Positions 38,296 through 45,807 of a DNA stretch of 64,000 bases are shown here, in pieces. This DNA is from JANSWP01 sp041941305 (GTDB lineage Bacteria; Bacteroidota; Bacteroidia; Chitinophagales; Saprospiraceae), in contig JBGTQJ010000011.1 of the NCBI GenBank assembly GCA_041941305.1, positions 1-64,000 on the forward strand, written 5' to 3'. The notes beneath the pieces were generated by a model. It had not been told where the DNA came from and did not search any database. It saw nothing but the letters and a program-made list of their open reading frames with translations. A program made the position numbers and the translations under genes. Numbering within the stretch: position 1 is the first letter of the stretch; each line of letters begins with the position of its first letter.

Positions 38296-38302
38296 TCACA
38301 AT

Positions 38303-39676
38303 TCAAAGACCACCTAACTGACTCAAAACAAGGGAAGCAAAACTCAAAGCCAAAAAGAATCCAAACATATCCGTAATTGTAGTCAGGATAGGCCCCGAAG
38401 CAAGGGCAGGATCTATTTTCATCCCTTTTAAAATCAAAGGAACCGTTCCTCCAATGGAAACGGCGACCAAGGTGTTTATCCACAATGCACCTCCTACTAC
38501 CATTCCAAGATAAATATTGTTTTTCCAAAGCCAGGCAGCAATCCCAATCAAAACTCCCAAAACCAATCCGTTGATTAGTCCAACTGAAACTTCCTGCCAC
38601 CAAACCCGCATTACCTCTCCTGGATTAACCGCACCTATGGACAATTCACGCATACTAACTGCCACTGCTTGATTTCCTGAACAACCACTCATATCTGAAA
38701 TAATGGGAAGGAAAACGGCAAGGGCAATCACTGAACTCAAAACGTCCTGATGATAAGCAATTACACTGGCAGCGATAATGTTGAGCAGGATATTGACCGA
38801 TAACCAGGACAACCTTCTTTTTGCACGAAAAAAAACAGGCATTGTGCGCAATTCATCCCCACCAATAATACCTTGACTCTCCAGGTGTTCCTGTGTGATT
38901 CGTTCAGTTTCGGCCTCCAGAATGTCCCCTCTCAGGACCACACCTACGAGAATTTGCGCATCGTCAACCACAGGAACTCCAAACCAATTGTAGGTGTGAA
39001 AGAAGTCAATTAACTCATCAAGGGAAGCATTGTGGTTAACAAAGGAAACTTCCTGACGGGTAATTTTTTTAAGCTTAGTATTAGATTTGGCAAGTAGCAA
39101 ATCCTGCATTTGTAAAACGCCGTGGAGTTGCCCTGATTCTCGTATTACGAAGAGGTATTTTAGACGGTAGTCCTGATATTTTTCTGAATTGTTTCTCAGG
39201 TCTTCAGTAACTTCTTCCACTGTTTGATTTTCGCGGAAAGCAAAAAACTCAGTTTTCATCAGCCCTCCTGCTGTATCCGAGTCATAAATAATCAATTGCT
39301 TCACATGAGAAGCTTCCTCTGGCTCCATCGCAGCCAGAATGGCTTGTGCTTCTGCATCATCCAGCTCGGAAATAATATCTGCTTGCTCATCACTTTCTAA
39401 TTCATTCAAAATGGCGGCAGCATCACTAGCCTCCAATTCTTCGATTAAATCCAATGCTTGAAATTCCGGAATATCATCAATCACTTCTGCCGCTACTTCA
39501 GGAGGAAGCAAAATCAATAATTTCATTTGCTCCTCTCTATTCATATGCCCTAGCAAATGCACAATTTCTTTACAACTCAAAGCATCAATATGCTGAGCCA
39601 AAGCTTCTTTTTTGTCTTGTTGGAGCAACTCCAAAGCTTCATCCAGGGTACTTAATTCTGATTCCATTAATAGCAA
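38303..39676 (-). CDS. mgtE: Magnesium transporter MgtE
   Basis: 457-residue Mg2+ channel. The N-terminal helical superfamily domain (about 10-130, QMKLLILLPPEVAAEVIDDI, EPEEASHVKQLI) and two CBS domains (about 135-260, YDSDTAGGLMKTEFFAF, NWFGVPVVDDAQILVGVV) sense cytosolic Mg2+. Five membrane helices then form the pore (about 285-455), with FLPIISDMSGCSGNQAVAVS as the selectivity segment. It sits 15 nt after the EreA-like gene on the same strand and is probably the last gene of that operon. Confidence 0.96.
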   Translation of the reverse strand: MLLMESELSTLDEALELLQQDKKEALAQHIDALSCKEIVHLLGHMNREEQMKLLILLPPEVAAEVIDDIPEFQALDLIEELEASDAAAILNELESDEQADIISELDDAEAQAILAAMEPEEASHVKQLIIYDSDTAGGLMKTEFFAFRENQTVEEVTEDLRNNSEKYQDYRLKYLFVIRESGQLHGVLQMQDLLLAKSNTKLKKITRQEVSFVNHNASLDELIDFFHTYNWFGVPVVDDAQILVGVVLRGDILEAETERITQEHLESQGIIGGDELRTMPVFFRAKRRLSWLSVNILLNIIAASVIAYHQDVLSSVIALAVFLPIISDMSGCSGNQAVAVSMRELSIGAVNPGEVMRVWWQEVSVGLINGLVLGVLIGIAAWLWKNNIYLGMVVGGALWINTLVAVSIGGTVPLILKGMKIDPALASGPILTTITDMFGFFLALSFASLVLSQLGGL

Positions 39677-39691
39677 ATTTTTAAAGCGTTT

Positions 39692-40912
39692 TTAAAATCC
39701 CGTCACCGCTTGTGCCTCTGGAACAACAATCCAAACATCCCACCCAAAAATCAATCTTTTGAAATCAGCACTTGCTTTTTTCATTCGAATTTTGCGAACA
39801 GGGCGCATATCTATCAAAAGCCATTCGTCCGTATCTAATTTATCACCAAGTGCAGCTTTGATATTTTCATGCCAATCCTCAGTTGCATCAAATGGTTGCG
39901 TCCCCTGCAGCTGGTTGTGGGTCGTCCCTTTTGCCCCCGTCAAAAGAATATGGAAAGAAGAAGTTTCATTCATGGCTGCCAACTCTGAAATCATATTGCC
40001 TAAATCAAAAATATGGACATAGGTAAGCCCACGAACACAATGGTTAGCACCAAATTTTAAAACAACTTTGGGCAATTCATCTCCTTCTTTTTGAGCTTTT
40101 CGATAATACTCCATAAAGTGACGCTTCATTAAATCAGAGCGAACACGATTGTTTTCCAAATACTTCCCGTCATACCAATATTGATAAATCTCTTTAGACT
40201 TCTTAATTTCGTTGATGATTTGACAAGCCGTTTCTTCCCCATTTACACAAAAAGTCTGAGAAAGCTGTTCAAAATCGGCTTCTTGCATCCTCACCAAATA
40301 AATTTTATTGGGGTTCATATTTTGCATAGCTTCTCCAAAAGCTTCATTTGCTTTTTTGAAATATTCTGCAGCTACATTTTGTTCTTCATCTGTACTAGCC
40401 AATTCCATTAATTCAGCAAACAAATAGCGCGTACCTGCAACAAAGGTTTGATCCAACCCCCAAAAAGCTGGTTTGGCTTTGCTATTTGAAGTTACTGCTT
40501 TTAAAAATTCAAAATCTTCATTGTTATCGTAAAAAGGAATCGTCCAAGGAAATTTTTGAAGGTGTGCTTTGGCTTCCTCAATAGTACCATTTGCCAATTC
40601 CTCAACTTTTGCCGCTGTGAAAGGATCGGTTTCGATAGCCATGTACTGAAAGCCTTTTTTAGCCGCTTGCTCGAAAAGCACTTTTGTGAATGCTCCTATC
40701 TCCCGAATACCATGCTGCTCACCAACAGGAAGAAATTGGCTATTCGCAATCGCTTCTTCCAAAATGGCAGCACCTGTACCTGTAAAAGTTCCGTTTTCAA
40801 TTCGTAGGGAATGTGTATTCTCCTTTAATACCTTGACAATCAAACTGTCTTGTGCAATGAGAATGTTTGAAAAAAGCGTGAATAGGAAAAGGGTAATTGT
40901 CAGTGATTTCAT
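39692..40912 (-). CDS. Secreted EreA/ChaN-like protein (erythromycin esterase-type fold)
   Basis: 406-residue exported protein with signal peptide ending NILIAQ (residue 20). FLPVGEQHGIREIGAF (about 57-72) corresponds to the GE-x-H-G motif of erythromycin esterase-like and ChaN/Tiki-superfamily proteins. FQYMAIETDPF and FWGLDQTFVAG add further conserved acidic sites, and LKFGANHCVRG supplies a later His. These could be metal or hydrolytic residues, but macrolide hydrolysis is not implied. Encoded 12 nt after the RsmI-like gene, same strand. Confidence 0.72.
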   Translation of the reverse strand: MKSLTITLFLFTLFSNILIAQDSLIVKVLKENTHSLRIENGTFTGTGAAILEEAIANSQFLPVGEQHGIREIGAFTKVLFEQAAKKGFQYMAIETDPFTAAKVEELANGTIEEAKAHLQKFPWTIPFYDNNEDFEFLKAVTSNSKAKPAFWGLDQTFVAGTRYLFAELMELASTDEEQNVAAEYFKKANEAFGEAMQNMNPNKIYLVRMQEADFEQLSQTFCVNGEETACQIINEIKKSKEIYQYWYDGKYLENNRVRSDLMKRHFMEYYRKAQKEGDELPKVVLKFGANHCVRGLTYVHIFDLGNMISELAAMNETSSFHILLTGAKGTTHNQLQGTQPFDATEDWHENIKAALGDKLDTDEWLLIDMRPVRKIRMKKASADFKRLIFGWDVWIVVPEAQAVTGF

Positions 40913-40924
40913 TTTGTTGAATAT

Positions 40925-41635
40925 TTAAGCATGAATTAAAAAAATAGCGGGTCTTTTGTGTAAATCCTGTATGGTGAATTTTCGCCAATCTTGAATTCTT
41001 TTGGTTTGAATGAATTGTGTTGTGAGGGTTAAATCTGCCGCAATGCAAAATCTCGTTTTTGGAGACAATGTTTTTAATGCTGTTTCTATCAATTGTCCAT
41101 TTCGATAAGGCGTTTCTATAAAAATCTGTGTTTGTTTCAATTTTTGAGAAAGCTGTTCCAATCGTTTTAAATCTTTAACTAAATCAGGCCTTTTTGCCGA
41201 AAGATATCCTTGAAATGCGAAGCTTTGACCATTCATGCCCGATGCCATCAAAGCAAGTAAAATAGAGGAAGGACCAACAAGCGGAATGACTTCAATATCA
41301 TTTCGGTGGGCCATTTCTACGATTACAGCACCCGGGTCAGCAACTCCCGGACAACCTGCTTCTGAAAGCAAACCCACATCATTTCCTTCAAAAACAGGAT
41401 TCAGGAAAGTTTGAATTTCTTCAGGGCTCGTTCTTTTATTCAATTCTGAAAAGCTGAGTTCAGAAAATGCTTTAACTGGATTAGTTTTTTTAATAAAATG
41501 ACGGGCAGTTTTGGCTCTTTCAGCAATAAAAAAATTCAACTCGTGAAGAATTTCAAGCACATATGCAGGAATCGTATTAATAACACCTTCACCAAGTGGG
41601 GCAGGGATGAGATATAGTTTTCCTTTTTTATTCAT
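40925..41635 (-). CDS. SAM-dependent tetrapyrrole/RsmI-type methyltransferase
   Basis: 236-residue protein of the uroporphyrin/RsmI methylase fold. It shows LYLIPAPLGEG at the N-terminus, the SAM-binding VGLLSEAGCPGVADPGA block, and IPLVGPSSILLALMASGMNG. These match the RsmI branch, which methylates C1402 of 16S rRNA, but the protein lacks the usual C-terminal extension and is shorter than RsmI (about 280). It may be the second, uncharacterised RsmI-like paralogue found in Bacteroidota. First gene of a likely three-gene operon ending with mgtE. Confidence 0.85.
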   Translation of the reverse strand: MNKKGKLYLIPAPLGEGVINTIPAYVLEILHELNFFIAERAKTARHFIKKTNPVKAFSELSFSELNKRTSPEEIQTFLNPVFEGNDVGLLSEAGCPGVADPGAVIVEMAHRNDIEVIPLVGPSSILLALMASGMNGQSFAFQGYLSAKRPDLVKDLKRLEQLSQKLKQTQIFIETPYRNGQLIETALKTLSPKTRFCIAADLTLTTQFIQTKRIQDWRKFTIQDLHKRPAIFLIHA

Positions 41636-41768
41636 AAAAAATACAATAATATTTGAGTTGGTATTTTACTTGAACCAACCTCTTTTATAAGGCGCATCAA
41701 AGGTAACTTTCTTCCTTAGGATACCTAAACATAGTGGATTCAACTACAACACCGATTAATCTTTCAAT

Positions 41769-41842
41769 GGACAACCCACTCAATCAAACGGACCACTTAA
41801 TCAATCGAATTCCCAAATCGAATAGTTCCCCTCCTACTTTTG
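41769..41842 (+). promoter_or_regulatory. Promoter of curlin gene 1 with two 21-bp direct repeats
   Basis: Two 21-bp units (41769-41789 and 41790-41810) share GGAC at positions 1-4, C7, A10, TCAATC at 12-17 and A19. Exactly 24 nt later is a Bacteroidota -7 box TACTTTTG (41835-41842). There is no TTTG at -33. The repeats would lie at about -77 to -36, a typical activator position, and the 21-bp period fits LytTR-type direct-repeat sites. The same arrangement with the same spacing precedes curlin gene 2. The leader would be about 210 nt. Confidence 0.78.
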
Positions 41843-41880
41843 TCCCGACATTCTCAGAAAGAGAAAACTAATTAACCCAA

Positions 41881-42020
41881 GTTGAGAACTATAATGCTCG
41901 CCAGTAAAGCTGGTTCGCAAATAGAGGTTTCAGGGGGCAAACATGGGTATTCTGCCCATGTTTGCCCCTGAAACCCCTCCCGAGCCGCCCAGCAGGGCGG
42001 CGAGGCTGTTGTCCTCAACC
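41881..42020. repeat. Nested long inverted repeat in the curlin gene 1 leader
   Basis: The central stem has arms 41926-41947 and 41955-41975 (core GGCAAACATGGG, one bulged G, 7-nt loop). Outer ends GTTGAGaAC (41881) and GTcCTCAAC (about 42011-42019) also pair, and GCTCGCC and GGCGAG motifs lie inside. The whole 140-bp element is markedly GC-richer than its surroundings and has no reading frame. It falls between the promoter and the start at 42059, so it would be a very stable leader structure. No clear target-site duplication was seen. Confidence 0.85.
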
Positions 42021-42058
42021 TGAATTAATTCATCAAACACTTTAAAAATATTAAACCA

Positions 42059-43087
42059 ATGAAAAAGAGATTAGAATTGATTTTTGTATTTGCAATGACT
42101 TCCATGATTGCCTTTGGGCAAGTTGATCCGGATACTTTTAACAATGATTTGAATATTCATCAAGAAGGAATACATCTTTTCGTAAATGTTGATCAATCAG
42201 GTGTAGAAAATTCCATCCAAATAAATCAAATAGGGAATACAATAAGTGCAATTGTAGATCAAAGTGGCGAGGAAAATACTATCCAAACTTCCCAAGTTGG
42301 TACAAACCAGGGAACTGAAGTTGAACAAACCGGAACTTTGGGGGCTATTGACCATATCCAAAATGGGGAAAATAATTATTCTCAAATTGTACAGGGAGGA
42401 ACGGAAAATTCTACGTTAGCCGATCAACTGGATCAATACAATATATTATATGTCGATCAAATAGGATCTAACAATGTTGTCTATGGTAACCAAATTGGAC
42501 AAGCAGCAACTGTTGGTGATGCCAATTCAATGGATATCACCCAATCTGGATTGGAAAACAGCGTAGAATTTATTCAAAGCGGGATGAAAAATATTCAAAC
42601 TATTAATCAAACTGGAGCTGTAAACATCGCAATAAGTAATCAGGAAGGCAATGGGAATACATCAAGTATTGAACAACATGGTTATCTGGGGGGAATACAA
42701 TTAACACAAAATGGAAACGAAAATAATGCAGACTTAAACCAAGACAATCATGTGGATTGGGCTGGCATCGAAACGACTCAAACTGGTGGTAATAATGAAG
42801 CTACCATTAATCAAATTGGTGCCGGTTACGCAGGTGTTTTACTCAATCAAACAGGAGATGCTAATTTGGCAAATATTACTCAGGAAGCAGAAATTAGTAC
42901 AATTGAACTTTCCCAGGACGGAGACCTAAATGAAGCCACAATACTCCAAAATGGCGACACTTTAGGAATTTATTCTACACAAGATGGAACCGCTAATATT
43001 ATGTCTGTCAATCAAACAGGAATAAACGACCTCATTCAAAGCACCCAAATTGGTTCCGCTAATAATATCATAGTCAATCAACAATAA
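42059..43087 (+). CDS. Curlin-repeat amyloid protein (CsgA-like), large
   Basis: 342-residue secreted amyloid subunit. Signal peptide MKKRLELIFVFAMTSMIAFG-Q. The rest consists of about 25 half-repeats of roughly 11 residues with the pattern x-I-x-Q-x-G-x-x-N (IQINQIGN, AIVDQSGEEN, MDITQSGLEN, ATINQIGAG, MSVNQTGIND), the curlin signature that stacks into a beta-solenoid fibre. It is more than twice the length of E. coli CsgA and has no Cys. The tail ends NNIIVNQQ. Exported through CsgG, encoded downstream with csgE and csgF. Its promoter carries the paired 21-bp repeats. Confidence 0.92.
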   Translation: MKKRLELIFVFAMTSMIAFGQVDPDTFNNDLNIHQEGIHLFVNVDQSGVENSIQINQIGNTISAIVDQSGEENTIQTSQVGTNQGTEVEQTGTLGAIDHIQNGENNYSQIVQGGTENSTLADQLDQYNILYVDQIGSNNVVYGNQIGQAATVGDANSMDITQSGLENSVEFIQSGMKNIQTINQTGAVNIAISNQEGNGNTSSIEQHGYLGGIQLTQNGNENNADLNQDNHVDWAGIETTQTGGNNEATINQIGAGYAGVLLNQTGDANLANITQEAEISTIELSQDGDLNEATILQNGDTLGIYSTQDGTANIMSVNQTGINDLIQSTQIGSANNIIVNQQ

Positions 43088-43089
43088 GA

Positions 43090-43163
43090 GGACCACTTAC
43101 TCAATCAAGCGGACAGCTTACTCAATCTAACTCCCACATTAGGTGGTATCAGACCTATGTTTG
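43090..43163 (+). promoter_or_regulatory. Promoter of curlin gene 2 with two 21-bp direct repeats
   Basis: Units at 43090-43110 and 43111-43131 match those upstream of curlin gene 1 (about 38 of 47 bases across the pair plus the following TCCCA). A -7 box TATGTTTG (43156-43163) follows after exactly 24 nt, as at gene 1, and both boxes continue TC-C--ATTC-type sequence. The first unit starts 2 nt after the gene 1 stop. The leader to the ATG at 43322 would be about 150 nt. Confidence 0.78.
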
Positions 43164-43195
43164 TCTCATTATTCCTGATGTGGGAGTTTTCTTTA
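43129..43195 (+). terminator. Terminator-like hairpin overlapping the curlin gene 2 promoter
   Basis: AACTCCCACAT (43129-43139) pairs with ATGTGGGAGTT (43178-43188), followed by TTCTTTA. A competing inner stem, ACAT-t-AGGT against ACCT-ATGT (about 43136-43161), uses the same ACAT bases. The structure may end the gene 1 transcript, yet it also contains the -7 box of gene 2. Confidence 0.65.
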
Positions 43196-43204
43196 AATAA
43201 ACAC

Positions 43205-43302
43205 TAGACTTTATTCGAAAAAAATTTGTAAGGGAAGCCGTCAACCGTCTGCCGCATCCAAAGGAGTCCCTTTGGGATTTACCGTCAACCGAATAAAGTC
43301 TA
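43205..43302. repeat. Composite inverted repeat in the curlin gene 2 leader
   Basis: Outer arms TAGACTTTATTCG (43205-43217) and its complement (43290-43302). Inside are a hairpin CCAAAGG-agt-CCCTTTGG (about 43258-43275) and two copies of CCGTCAACCG (about 43238 and 43282). It ends 19 nt before the start of curlin gene 2 and has no coding capacity. Confidence 0.8.
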
Positions 43303-43321
43303 CTATAAAAAATATACTATT

Positions 43322-44230
43322 ATGAAAAAGAGAATTGAATTGATTTTGGCATTTGCTTTTGTCGCAACAATCAGTTTTGGGCAAAGTACAACTGTTTCAG
43401 GCAATCATACAGATTTAACTCAAGAGGGTGCAAATCACAATGCGCAAATCGATCAAAGCAACGCAGCATCCAGTACCATCACTGCCAGCCAGGCAACTTC
43501 AGCTCATACGCTTTCAGTCAACCAGGAAGGCACGCTCAATCAAATAGATATTAACCAAGCGGGGATATCCAATGAAATAAATATTATTGGACAGTCTGGT
43601 AATCAGAACCTTATGCTTGTGAATCAGTTAGCGCAAAACAGTATCTCAATTCTTGAACAAATCGGAGATTATAACACGCTCAGTTTTGATCAAAATGGGC
43701 AGCAAAACTATGTAGATGCTTTTCAAAATGGAGGATATAATGATGTTGTATTTGAACAAGGTGGTAGTCATAATGAATTAACCATTCGACAAGCAGGAGT
43801 ATTAAATGGAATATCTGGTAATCAAATAGGCAATGGGGGAGCTGGGGCTGACAAAAACACCATATATATACTTCAAATTGGTTCCGATAACCTTATTTAT
43901 TTTTCTCAATCCGGAAGTTCTTCAAATTCAATATCGATTAATCAAAATGGTGTTTCTATGAGCGTGATTGATGTCATCCAGGAAGGGGGGAATTCCAATG
44001 TAGCCAATTTAGTTCAAACGGGAATGGAGGACGGGATGATTTCGCTCACTCAACAGAATGGAGGTTATGAAAATGAAGCCAATTTAACTCAAAGCGTAAT
44101 TGGCTCAAGCATTGAAGCTATTCAAGATGGAAATTCCAATATCCTGAATATCAATCAGAGTGCTGTTCCGCAATCCTCTTCAATCGTTACCCAAATCGGA
44201 AATTCTCATAATGCATCCATTGTACAATAA
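43322..44230 (+). CDS. Curlin-repeat amyloid protein, second large subunit
   Basis: 302-residue secreted curlin. The signal peptide MKKRIELILAFAFVATISFGQ is nearly the same as that of curlin gene 1, so the two arose by duplication. About 20-22 half-repeats follow (LSVNQEGTLN, IDINQAGISN, LSFDQNGQQN, LTIRQAGVLN, LNINQSAVP) with more insertions and a Ser/Asn-rich N-terminal part. It ends NASIVQ. It could be a second fibre subunit or the nucleator (CsgB role). A 58-nt gap leads to the third curlin gene, so the two are probably co-transcribed. Confidence 0.92.
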   Translation: MKKRIELILAFAFVATISFGQSTTVSGNHTDLTQEGANHNAQIDQSNAASSTITASQATSAHTLSVNQEGTLNQIDINQAGISNEINIIGQSGNQNLMLVNQLAQNSISILEQIGDYNTLSFDQNGQQNYVDAFQNGGYNDVVFEQGGSHNELTIRQAGVLNGISGNQIGNGGAGADKNTIYILQIGSDNLIYFSQSGSSSNSISINQNGVSMSVIDVIQEGGNSNVANLVQTGMEDGMISLTQQNGGYENEANLTQSVIGSSIEAIQDGNSNILNINQSAVPQSSSIVTQIGNSHNASIVQ

Positions 44231-44288
44231 CAGCAAAAACTTGCTTGTCCTTTTAAAATCACCTTTTGACAAAACCAATTAGATAAAC

Positions 44289-44702
44289 ATGAAGGTTATT
44301 TCAACTTTGGTATTTTGTTTTCCGATTCTTCTGATTGGTCAAGTATCCAACCAATCCAGTTTTCTGGATCTTTCTTCAGAAGTTAACCTAAAACAAACAG
44401 GCACCAGGCACTCAGCCTACATTCAGGCATTTAGCCAGACCGGGAAACAAAATGTGCTTCAAAGTGGACAAGACAATCAGCTAGAATTAAACTTGATTAG
44501 CAATTGGTCAGAAATAGACATTCTACAAACCGGAGACAACAATCAGCTCCAAACTATTTTGGAAGGAGACCTTCAGGCAAAAATTATTCAGCATGGAAGC
44601 AATCAATTGTATTTGGAAATGACAGGGGTAACTTCCAAACAACCCGTCAGTATTATTCAGGATAATTTTAGCTTGCCGGTTTATATACAAATAAAGAATT
44701 AA
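44289..44702 (+). CDS. Small curlin-repeat protein (possible nucleator or cap)
   Basis: 137-residue secreted protein with signal peptide ending LLIGQ (residue 18). About six curlin-like units are visible (VNLKQTGTRH, AFSQTGKQN, VLQSGQDN, IDILQTGDNN, AKIIQHGSNQ, VSIIQDN), the last ones degenerate, and the C-terminus (LPVYIQIKN) is not repeat-like. The low repeat number and divergent ends would suit a nucleator like CsgB or a minor capping subunit (inference). Downstream of curlin gene 2 on the same strand, without its own clear promoter. Confidence 0.82.
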   Translation: MKVISTLVFCFPILLIGQVSNQSSFLDLSSEVNLKQTGTRHSAYIQAFSQTGKQNVLQSGQDNQLELNLISNWSEIDILQTGDNNQLQTILEGDLQAKIIQHGSNQLYLEMTGVTSKQPVSIIQDNFSLPVYIQIKN

Positions 44703-44705
44703 TAG

Positions 44706-44815
44706 AAAGTCGCTGAGCCCTCTTCGAGGGACTTTGTCTGAACTTCACTCGGATTTCTGAGAAGCAGGGTTTTGAACCCTCCGCTTTTCGTGATGACCGC
44801 AGGGTTCAAAACCCT
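44706..44815. repeat. Two inverted repeats between the small curlin gene and csgE
   Basis: First hairpin: AAAGT...CCCTC-ttc-GAGGG-ACTTT (44706-44735), directly after the stop. Second: perfect 15-bp arms AGGGTTTTGAACCCT (44766-44780) and its complement (44801-44815), each arm itself nearly palindromic. There is no long T tract. They may attenuate or process the transcript between the subunit genes and the export genes. Confidence 0.75.
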
Positions 44816-44876
44816 TCCTCTCAAAGAATACACGCATGTATTTTAGACTAAAAACCTGAATCTAAACCAGAGGCTC

Positions 44877-45290
44877 ATGCACATTCTAGTTATTATGATA
44901 AGTTCCTTTTTTCTTTTGAAAGCTTCAAGCCTGGATGCTCAAAATGATATGATGGCTAATGGAAATAGTGCACTGGTACTCTTGGTAGATAGAACCAAAA
45001 CGCTTACAGGGCGTGAATTTTACATTGCATTTAATGCCAATTGGCAAGCAGAATTTGAAGAAGATTACATCATCACAGTAGAAGAGTCACCTGCTCCAGG
45101 GCGAACGACAACTATCAATATAAAGCTAAATAACTTCAAAATCTGGACGCGAAGACTTCAGCCTAACAGACAGTACTCAAAGCAATTGGGCGCTTTTGCG
45201 ACCAGATTTGTGGAACAATACATTCGAAATAAAACAGAAATTGAAAAAGAATTGGGAGGAGAAGATTTGAAGGGAAGTGGCATTTTTTGA
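44877..45290 (+). CDS. csgE: Curli secretion specificity factor CsgE
   Basis: 137-residue periplasmic protein with signal peptide (cleavage near SLDAQN, residue 22). The CsgE features are LLVDRTKTLTGREFYIAFNA, then NWQAEFEEDY-ITVEESP and GRTTTINIKLNN. CsgE forms a nonameric plug that caps the CsgG pore and directs curlins into it. Length equals that of E. coli CsgE. csgF follows with its start 16 nt after this stop. Confidence 0.93.
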   Translation: MHILVIMISSFFLLKASSLDAQNDMMANGNSALVLLVDRTKTLTGREFYIAFNANWQAEFEEDYIITVEESPAPGRTTTINIKLNNFKIWTRRLQPNRQYSKQLGAFATRFVEQYIRNKTEIEKELGGEDLKGSGIF

Positions 45291-45306
45291 ATCAAAAGTT
45301 TGCATC

Positions 45307-45720
45307 ATGAAAAGTATACTCATCATTCTCGTTTTTTCCATTTTTGGCATCAGCGATCTGACTGCCCAGGACTTTAAATACACTCCACAAAACCCAGCTT
45401 TTGGAGGAAATCCACTGAATTATAATGGCTTACTCAGCGTAGCCCAGGCTCAAAATGGCTTTAAGGATGAGCATCTTGAAGAGCGCTCTGGCTTCCAAAG
45501 GGATCCTATTGAAGATTTTCGAAGCAGCTTAATGAGACAGGTTTTGAGCCAAATTAGTCGAAACCTGATTGGCGATCCCTTTTCAGAAGAATTTCAGGAA
45601 GGGGTGTTTCAGTTTGGTGATTTTCAAATTGAGATGACTCCATCAGCAGATGGTCTGTCCGTACTGATTTTAGACATTGCAACAGGTGGACAGACGCAGA
45701 TAACGATACCGTATTTTTAA
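45307..45720 (+). CDS. csgF: Curli assembly factor CsgF
   Basis: 137-residue secreted protein. The ATG at 45307 is chosen because it starts a signal peptide (MKSILIILVFSIFGISDLTA-Q); an upstream in-frame start overlaps csgE and lacks one. The family signature FKYTPQNPAFGG, then LSVAQAQNGF, lies at the mature N-terminus, which in E. coli inserts into the CsgG channel. CsgF couples secretion to surface nucleation. It lies between csgE and csgG; a 21-bp inverted repeat directly after its stop separates it from csgG. Confidence 0.94.
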   Translation: MKSILIILVFSIFGISDLTAQDFKYTPQNPAFGGNPLNYNGLLSVAQAQNGFKDEHLEERSGFQRDPIEDFRSSLMRQVLSQISRNLIGDPFSEEFQEGVFQFGDFQIEMTPSADGLSVLILDIATGGQTQITIPYF

Positions 45721-45778
45721 AAATTCAAGATCAAGAATCAACTTCAAAAAATTGAACTTGATTCTTGATCTTGAATTT
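45721..45778. repeat. Long inverted repeat between csgF and csgG
   Basis: 21-bp perfect arms start at the base after the csgF stop (45721-45741 and 45758-45778; core TCAAGATCAAGAATC). The loop itself contains TTCAA-aaa-TTGAA, so pairing can extend almost to the tip. It is AT-rich and has no T tract beyond the arm. It may be an mRNA-processing or stabilising structure, or a partial terminator setting csgG level. Confidence 0.85.
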
Positions 45779-45807
45779 GAATATTCCCAGCATTTGAAAA
45801 AGTTACT

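Noticed and set aside
38283..38603. 106-codon minus-strand frame overlapping mgtE
   Set aside because: Out-of-frame reading of the mgtE C-terminus on the same strand; Trp/Cys-rich and without homology.
39692..40912. Macrolide resistance esterase
   Set aside because: The GE-x-H-G motif fits the EreA/ChaN-like fold, but the protein is exported and divergent; resistance cannot be claimed.
41881..42020. Insertion sequence or MITE with target duplication
   Set aside because: Inverted ends are present but no transposase and no convincing flanking duplication, so it is listed only as a palindromic element.
43090..43302. CRISPR-like repeat cluster near the curlin genes
   Set aside because: The 21-bp units are tandem without spacers and only two copies occur per site; no cas genes are present.
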